A stretch of DNA of 64,000 nt from positions 68,782,352-68,846,351 of the forward strand of contig JAUPFV010000004.1 of assembly GCA_036936605.1 (NCBI GenBank), in the 5' to 3' direction. A program made the position numbers and the translations under genes. This document shows positions 58,506 through 64,000 of this stretch, piece by piece (within the stretch, counting starts at the first letter, position 1; every line of letters starts with the position of its first letter). The stretch comes from Limnanthes douglasii subsp. nivea. Its lineage: Eukaryota; Streptophyta; Magnoliopsida; Brassicales; Limnanthaceae. The notes below the pieces were generated by a model, which was not told where the DNA came from, did not search any database, and saw only the letters and a program-made list of their open reading frames with translations.

Positions 58506-58525
58506 ATTGACGACCACAGTGGGAG
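58506..58525 (+). promoter_or_regulatory. Primer-binding site, element D
   Basis: TTGACGACCACAGTGGGA, one or two bases after the LTR. The related form in such elements starts TTGGCGACC, so one base appears mutated. Confidence 0.6.
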
Positions 58526-58577
58526 GAGAGAGGTGCCTGAATCAAGCATTCAAAACCTGCCAAGAAATTCTGTCCGA

Positions 58578-60905
58578 ATGAATCCGGATAATCCAGAGCT
58601 TCCACCAGCTTTACTCGAAGTGGTGGGAGAAAACGATGAGTATATTGTCCAAGAGCGTGACAGGTTAAAGCTTGAGATAGAAGCTCTGAGGGCTGAAAAG
58701 GCCAAAATGGGCGTGAAAGAAAAATCCAAGGCATCGGTTGTTCATCACACCGACAACCCTAGAGAGCCTGGGGCTTCGAAAACTCATGTGAGTACCAAAA
58801 CGACACATGCTAGTTCTAAAAAGTCTCACCGGTCCAAGCCTGTGGAGAGCTCTGACTCAAGTTCATAATCTTCGGACAGCTCTTCGGACAGTGAGGGAAA
58901 TGAGAAATCCTTGTCCTCTAGTAGTGATGAGGGTCGAACCAAGAAGAAGCAAAAGCAGATCAAAAAATATTCAAGAAAAAGGGATAGACATGGAAAGATA
59001 AAGAAGCATATTGGTAAAGGATCATCTCATAGCCGGAGGCATGTGGACCGGATGCTGATGGATCCCTTTGCTTTCCACGATGAGCCAGGTATCTTTGCAA
59101 CTCCTAATGAGGATACGGTGTTCAGTCGTGGAAGGAATTGGAGGCAGTCTCCACTGTCTTCTAAAATCTTGTCCGGAAACCTCCCCAAGAGGTTTGACAG
59201 CACCAAGATGGAGAAGTACGATGGCAGTACTGATCCGGACAATCATCTGGAGCAATTCAAGAACTTCATGATGAACTTTGATGATGATAAACTACTTTGT
59301 AGGGCATTCTCCCAATCCTTTACGGGGAGTGCTCTGAAGTGGTACAACAGCCTGCCTCAGGGTTGTATTAAAGATTTTGATACGTTTTGGGTAGCCTTTC
59401 GAAGGCAGTTTGTGGGGAGTAAGGAGATGAAGGGCAATGGAGACACAATAATCCATTGTGCCCAGGAGCCAAATGAGTCATTGAAGGAGTACATAAGTCG
59501 TTTTGTGAACACAAAGAATGGGTTGGCTGATTGCTTCGAACAGGTGGCAATAGCATCCCTAAGACAAGGCTTGAACCCAGGAAACCTGGCTGATTCAGTA
59601 ACCATAAAGAAGGCCATGACCTGGGGAGGGTTGCTAAATCAAGTTGGCAAGCAAATAAACGTTGATGAAACAAAGAAGACCAGGGTACACAGACAGGTGA
59701 GATCCACCCTGGTAGCACCAACTCCAAATCAAAACCAATCCGGGAACAAAGCAAGAGAAACCGGACAGGGGCATGGTAGGGCAAAGGCTCAGTCTCAGCC
59801 AGCAGCTCCTGCTCAAAGTCAACAATCTAGAAACAAAAGAGGGCCATGGGTCCAACTGGAGTGGTTCGCAGAACTTAAAGAAAGCGTGGCCACCATTTTC
59901 GATAAAACAAAAGATGAGGTACACTACCGGAGACCAGCAACCTTGCAGTCTCCCAGAGAGCATCGTAACAACTCCTTTTGCCAATACCACAATGATATTG
60001 GCCATACCACTGATGATTGCATATCATTAAAACAAGAGGTTCAAAATTTGATTGAAAGGGGAAAGTTGGGAGCATACGTTAAAAGAAGAGGAGACAACAG
60101 GCCTGACAACACTCACCGGGTTGGTCCGAGTAATGCTGCCCCGGAGGGGGCCATCGTAATAGTGGAAAGGTTTGATGTGGAATCTGAGTAATTGGATCCT
60201 GATCCAACACGAAACAGGGTGGGTGCTATAGAGGAATGTTCTAGGTCTGTCCCCAGGCTCATTAAATTCTTCGAGTCACTTACAATATTCGGAGGGGACA
60301 CTATGACTGCTCCTACTGCTTCTTCAATAAAGAGGCATGTTCATAATTTAGCCTCCCAGCTAGAAGGAGGCATGACATCTTATCAATCACCAAACTCATT
60401 CCCATTTATAGTCTTCGATGAGGATGATTTGAGAGATATTGCTGGCCCTCATGAGGATGCTGTTGTCATAGGAGCATCTATAGGGGGCAATGAGATAAGG
60501 CGAATTCTGGTAGATACTTGAAGCTCTCCCAATATCCTTTTCCTAACCACTTATAAGAAAATGAAAAATCTAGCTGTGATTCAGAAGTCAGACAGATCGA
60601 TCGTGGGTTTCACGGGCAGCTCAGCCGATGTGATCGGGGAGTTTGAAGAAGAAGTGTTATTGGGCAGGGGCCCTTTCAAGAAAATGGTTAGAATACTCTT
60701 CATCGTGGTGGATTGTCCCACTTGCTATAATGCTATTCTAGGGAGATCTTGGCTCTCTAGGATGCATGCAGTGGCTTCAACAGTCCATCAGTGTTTAAAG
60801 TATGCTGTTCAGGGACAGGTTGGGGTTGCCGGAGCAGCCAAAAGGTTGCAAGAGAATGCTATGCCACAGTCTTGGCTCCACGAACGCTGGGGGCAGTCCG
60901 AATAA
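58578..60905 (+). pseudogene. gag-pro of element D
   Basis: Start at ATG 58578 (MNPDNPELPP). A coiled Glu/Lys region and Ser/Lys-rich linker lead to the gag domain (KMEKYDGSTDPDNH, KWYNSLPQG, FRRQFVGSKEM) and the zinc-knuckle variant (FCQYHNDIGHTTDDC). The same frame continues into the protease. Stops occur at 58866, 60189 (where element B has Tyr in EYLDP) and 60519. The last falls in the active site: ILVDT-stop-SS instead of DTGSS. The protease body follows (DCPTCYNAILGRSWLS). A frameshift in the linker at about 60906-60977 separates it from pol. With three stops it is not functional as is. Confidence 0.9.
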
Positions 60906-60976
60906 GTGATCAATAGCAGTTTGAGGGCCTTTCTGGGGGTGAGGGTGAGATTGATGACCCCAGGGAGACCCCCTGA

Positions 60977-63900
60977 GTGTTGATCCCAATTGAAGAGGTT
61001 GAAACACACTGTTTGGAAGAAGGCAAAAGTGTCAGGATAGGGTCCAAGATGCCACCAATATTGAAAGAAGAGATGTTGAAATTCTTGAAAGACCATCAGC
61101 ACGTTTTTGCTTGGTGCAATGCTGACGTTACTGGAGTTCCATCAGAGGTAATTTCCCATCACCTATCTGTCTGAAGAGATGTTGCACCAGTGGTTCAAAA
61201 GAGGAGAGCTTTCTCAAAAGAAAAGACTGATGTCATAGTACAAGAGGTTGACAGGCTCACAAAGATGGGGCACATCAAAGAATCTCAATACCCTTTGTGG
61301 ACTGCCAATCCTGTCCTGGTAAAAAAGAAAAATGGCAAATGGCGCATGTGCATTGACTTCACAAATCTTAATAGAGCTTGCCCGAAAGATTTGTATCCGG
61401 TTCCCCGGATAGATCAGTTAGTAGACTCTACTTCTGGGAACAAGCTGCTCTCCTTTATGGATGCCTTCTCCGGGTACAATCAGATCAAAGTAGATCCAAA
61501 AGATCAAGAGTATACCACGTTTGTCACTGATAGGGGTCTACATTGCTACAAGGTGATGCCTTTTGGCTTGAAAAATGCTGGAGCTACTTATCAAAGGTTA
61601 GTCAACAAGGCATTTGCTGATCAAATTGGAAGAAATATGGAAGTTTACATTGACGATATGATGGTAAAAAGCTTGGATGAACAATTGCACTTGTCCGATC
61701 TCCAAGAAACTTTTGCCAACTTGGCAAAAGTGAATTTAAAACTAAACCCTGAAAAGTGTGTATTCGGAGTACGGTCCGGGAAGTTCTTAGGGTATATCAT
61801 AAGTGAGCATGGAATACAGCCCGACCCGGACCAACCCCATGCCTTATTCCAGATGGAACCTCCCCGAAACATTAAAGAAGTACAGCGATTAACGGGGAGA
61901 TTGGCTGCCTTGAATAGATTTATCTCGAGGTCTTCGGACAGGTGTGCTCCTTTCTTTCAAACTTTGAAGGGTGCAAAGGGGTTCGAGTGGACCCTGCAGT
62001 GTGATGAGGCATTCAATGAAATCAAGAAGCATCTTTCCTCTCCCAAAACTTTGTTCAAACCAGTTGATGGGGAGACTCTTATTGTGTATCTGGCCGTTTC
62101 AAGTTGTGCCATCAGTGCTGTGTTGGTAAGGGAGGTTGATGGTTGTCCATACCCAGTGTACTACATCAGCAAAAGCTTGATTGATGCTGAGAGGCGTTAC
62201 TTGAAACTTGAAAAATTGGCATTAGCTCTGGTGATAGCTGCAAGAAAAATGAGGCCTTACTTTCAGGCTCATCCTATCATCGTCCGGACATCTTTCCCTT
62301 TAAAGAATGTCCTTCAAAAGGCAGACATTTCAAGCAGAATGACAAAGTGGTCAGTAGAGTTGGGGGACTTCGACATAGACTTCGCTCCTCGAACAGCAGT
62401 AAAAGCCCAAGCTGTGGCTGATTTTCTGGTTGAATTTCACTCCGATAGAGATTCAGAGCAACCTACTGATTCAAAAGACAAGAAAGTGTGGATTGTCCGA
62501 ACAGACGGAGGGTCTAGCACCATGGGATGTGGGGCAGGAATATGTCTCACTTCCCCATACGGGGACAGCATGTACCAAGCTATTTGTTTTGCTTTCAGGG
62601 CGTCTAATAACGAGTCCGAATATGAAACAGCTATAGCTGGGTTAAAGTTGGCCCACATCTGTGGGGCTAAAAGGGTCAAGCTTTTGAGTGACTCCCAGTT
62701 GCTTGTCCACCATGCCATAGGCCAATCTGGGGCTAGAAAGGAGCAGTTGGTAAAATATTTACTCCTCCTAAAAAATGAAGCGCTAAAGTTTAAAGCTGTT
62801 GTCTATGAGCACATTCCCCGGGCAGAAAATGAATTAGCAGACTCTTTGGCAACAATAGCGTATACAGAATCCTACCCATGGATCCATGTGCTTGAAAGCC
62901 CTTCTATTCAACTTAGTGAGAGTGGAAAAGAGGAATTTTTTAAAATACAAGTGAACCGGCCTCAAGACTGGAGGTCTCCTCTCATACAATATATGTCCGA
63001 TGGTATTATACCTTCAGATAAGTCACAAGCCAGAACGTTGAAACACAAGGCTCGTGGTTTCATTATGTTGAGAGATGTGTTGTATAAAAAATCCTATAGT
63101 AAACCTCTCCTACGTTGTTTAGGAGATCACGAGTCACAAGTGGTCCTCTCCGAATTGCATGATGGTGAGGGATCAACCCATTGTGGGTTCAGAGCTTTAA
63201 CAAGAAGAGTGTTACTCTCCGGGTACTATTGGCCATCAATCATGAAAGATGCTAAGGAGCTGGTAAAGAGGTGTGACCCATGCCAGAGATACAGCAATGA
63301 AATTCATGTACCAGCCATTCCTTTGGAGTCAATTTCTGAGCCCATCCCTTTTGCTCGATGGGGATTGGACTTGGTTGGGCCTCTCCTTGTGGCGTCTGGA
63401 GGGCGTAAAACTATAATTGTGGCCATTGACTACTTCTCAAAATGGATAGAAGCAGCTCCCCTGGCAGGGACAACATCAAAAGCTGTTATAAAATTCATTA
63501 TGTCCAACATATGTTGCAGATTTGGTGTCCCACAGAAGATAACAACAGACAATGGGCCACAGTTTGACAACAGAGAGATGGAGAGCTTCTGTGCCTCAAG
63601 GGGTATACAGCACTGCTTCTCTTCACCTTTTCACCCACAAGCCAATGGGCAGGTTGAAGTGGCTAATAGAACTATACTGTCCGGGTTAAAGAAAAATTTG
63701 GAAGGGGCTGCTGGGAAGTGGCCTAGTTATCTACAAGAAGTCTTGTGGGCCTACCGGACAACACCTGGGGCTGCAACACAAGAATCTCCCTTTGCCTTGG
63801 TCTATGGAATGGATGCAGTAGCCCCCATAGAGAAGACACTTCCTTCCTTTCGTGTTTACAACTTCTCCGGACACGCTAATGAAATGGCAATTAGAAATCA

Positions 63901-64000
63901 GCTTGATTTGATAGAAGAAAGAAGGGTTAAAGCCCACCTTAGAACTGCACACTATCAGAGCCTGATGAGAAGCAGGTTTGTTTCTAAAGTTAAAAGAAGA
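60977..64000 (+). pseudogene. pol (RT-RNase H-integrase) of element D, open to the window end
   Basis: One stop at 61172-61174 (TGA where element C has CGA, Arg). After that the frame is open for 942 codons to the window end. RT: NGKWRMCIDFTNLN, MPFGLKNAGATYQ, YIDDMMVKS. RNase H: RTDGGSS, NNESEYETA, LLSDSQLL. Integrase: HDGEGSTHCG and CDPCQ finger, then WGLDLVGP, TTDNGPQFDN and GQVEVANRT with the three catalytic acids. The C-terminal part reaches SRFVSKVKRR. All catalytic motifs are kept, so this copy is young or only recently lost activity. Confidence 0.92.

Larger units (their letters stand above)
58065..64000 (+). mobile_element. Tat-like gypsy element D, inserted in copia, runs off the window
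   Basis: 5' LTR 58065-58504 (TGCTCCCCGAAAGGGC to CCACATCA), PBS-like TTGACGACCACAGTGGGA, gag-pro, then RT-RH-INT open to the window end. The bases before it, CAGCA (58060-58064), are the probable target duplication; the other copy is outside. It is a different family from elements A-C, with related proteins and unrelated LTRs. It is the best-preserved gypsy copy here. Confidence 0.92.

Overview
The window looks like plant nuclear DNA, probably from a eudicot. It is AT-rich and gene-poor, and it is dominated by plant-type transposable elements: Ty3/gypsy elements of the Tat type (no chromodomain, long spacer with an antisense gene), Ty1/copia, an L1-like LINE with a terminal RNase H, MULEs with OTU and plant-mobile-domain (PMD) genes, Stowaway-like and foldback elements, and a possible Helitron end. 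I see no intact ordinary host gene. All family names come from motifs read by eye; no database search was run.

Layout. 1-4.1 kb: 3' half of a decayed Tat-like gypsy element (pol, 35-bp tandem repeats, antisense ORF, 3' LTR). 4.5-5.2 kb: copia 3' end. 5.2-9.4 kb: decayed minus-strand LINE, followed by a Helitron-like 3' terminus. 9.5-10.4 kb: unidentified gene-like fragment. 10.8-11.8 kb: tandem array of about 175 bp. 11.84-14.46 kb: 5' LTR, PBS and gag-pro of a truncated Tat-like element. 14.5-33 kb: an old MULE region. It keeps an OTU relic (+ strand) and a PMD relic (- strand), and it was split by a second Tat-like element (19771-29461) that still has a perfect 5-bp target duplication. 33.9-34.5 kb: a stem-loop-rich promoter-like region. 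35.05-37.03 kb: a long inverted repeat carrying papain-like protease exon fragments. 37.7 kb: Stowaway MITE. 38.9-39.6 kb: LINE fragment. 40.1-41.4 kb: tandem array with embedded SINE-like units. 41.4-43.7 kb: 5' half of a copia element. 46.0-46.7 kb: inverted short-repeat array. 47.495-53.216 kb: a structurally complete MULE with 22-bp TIRs and a perfect 9-bp TSD. 53.44-54.56 kb: a small TIR element with stacked hairpins. 54.9-58.06 kb: minus-strand copia remnant. 58.065-64 kb: a third Tat-like gypsy element inserted in the copia integrase and running off the window.

Most interesting system: the 5.7-kb MULE encodes a MURA-like transposase followed by an OTU cysteine-protease domain on one strand, and an intact, spliced PMD gene on the other, in convergent orientation. 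The 5' regions of both genes carry clusters of a GC-rich motif (CCGGCGG or its complement; 17 copies before the transposase, 5 in PMD intron 1). The older relic at 18-32 kb has the same convergent OTU/PMD pair with introns at the same places, so the pairing appears to be a stable property of this MULE lineage. A mobilisation or anti-silencing role for PMD, OTU and motif array is inference.

The Tat-like elements share one plan: gag-pro-RT-RH-INT on the plus strand, a tandem-repeat region, then an antisense gene ending near the 3' LTR. Most of their premature stops can be explained as C-to-T changes at Gln or Arg codons, as expected for methylated, silenced copies.
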